This document shows, piece after piece, positions 20,156-20,376 of a stretch of 20,376 nucleotides of DNA; position 1 is the stretch's first letter; each line of letters opens with the position of its first letter. This DNA is from a virus, in the IMG/VR virus record IMGVR_UViG_3300038701_000505, positions 1 through 20,376 of that record; one strand, 5' to 3'. The translations under genes were made by a program, and so were the position numbers. Below the pieces are notes generated by a model. It was not told where the DNA came from. It worked only from the letters and a program-made list of their open reading frames with translations, and made no database searches.

Positions 20156-20376
20156 GCAGTTCCGCCGCTTCTTAGACAGGGATGGTGGCTGTGTTCACTG
20201 CGGTGAGCTTGAAGCTGTGGCACCTCATCATCGTCGTAACCGTGGCATGGGAGGCTCTAAGTTGTTAGGCGAGCCATCTAACATCATTGTGCTCTGCTCT
20301 ACGATTAACGGCTTGCTCGAATCTGATGCGCGTTGGGCGGAACTCGCTCGGGAACGTGGTTGGAAATTAACGGCAG
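20145..20376 (+). CDS. HNH-type endonuclease, 3' end cut by the window
   Basis: An ATG at 20145, overlapping the RusA end, opens a frame that runs out of the window (77 codons seen). It contains CVHCGE, APHHRRNRGMGGS and SNIIVLC, the zinc-ribbon, HH and N parts of an HNH nuclease fold. Where the last His is expected, the sequence is CSTINGLLES, with Asn rather than His, a variant I believe also occurs in other phage HNH proteins. Such genes often lie near the terminase and may help packaging, or act in DNA repair. The 3' end is missing, so the domain cannot be judged fully. Confidence 0.78.
   Translation, partial: MNSKQFRRFLDRDGGCVHCGELEAVAPHHRRNRGMGGSKLLGEPSNIIVLCSTINGLLESDARWAELARERGWKLTA

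Noticed and set aside
1-20376. CRISPR array, insertion sequence, integrase or attachment site
   Set aside because: I saw no regularly spaced repeats, transposase or recombinase motifs. The tRNA-like fold at 4605 could in theory be an attachment core, but no integrase lies in the window.

Overview
The window looks like part of a tailed double-stranded DNA phage genome with siphovirus-type genes, most likely infecting an actinobacterium. Nothing in it looks like a bacterial chromosome. The evidence is a nearly unbroken chain of late genes in the usual long-tailed phage order, small genes joined by ATGA, GTGA and TAATG overlaps, Shine-Dalgarno sites of the AAGGAGG type, GTG and TTG starts, and several small proteins of kinds often seen in actinophages. 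The host is an inference from gene style. Base composition is moderate, so a very high-GC host seems less likely. No integrase or lysogeny module is visible.

Layout. (1) 1-2232, rightward: the tail end of an unidentified virion-region gene, a large multidomain fusion ending in an HK97-type prohead protease, and a 60-aa protein. (2) 2277-3219, leftward: two unknown genes that interrupt the head operon. (3) 3394-4548, rightward: the HK97-fold major capsid protein, followed by a terminator. (4) 4560-4897: non-coding. It holds a 78-nt tRNA-like fold with the hallmarks of the tmRNA tRNA-like domain, and further tmRNA-like fragments. (5) 4898-7277: a glycosyltransferase, a SAM methyltransferase and a second glycosyltransferase in one overlapping operon, probably for a virion or cell-surface glycan. 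(6) 7305-14344: head-tail connector, tail terminator, major tail protein, the two tail assembly chaperones made by a -1 frameshift at CCCAAAA, an unknown protein, a 713-aa tape measure protein, a minor tail protein and a tail fibre. (7) 14341-15828: an M23 peptidase lysin, three small membrane proteins (holin candidates) and a 25-codon ORF, closed by a strong two-way terminator. (8) 15888-16993, leftward: five small early-type genes, one with a helix-turn-helix. (9) 17114 to the end, rightward: small membrane proteins, a helix-turn-helix protein, then a DNA recombination set (YqaJ-type exonuclease, Erf-like annealing protein, RusA resolvase, HNH nuclease cut by the window edge).

How it works together. 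The late genes build a capsid and a non-contractile tail of about 107 nm (from tape-measure length) and then lyse the cell. The early genes process and recombine DNA. The two leftward operons, about 13.8 kb apart, share one promoter design: a 14-bp palindrome (GGATAGCGGTATCC or GGATAGCGCTATCC), then exactly 27 bp, then an A8/T8 tract, with an identical TAACGAAAGGAG leader before the first gene. The pair embedded in the head operon is therefore probably co-regulated with the early leftward operon. This shared control design and the tmRNA-like locus behind the capsid gene are the two most unusual things here.
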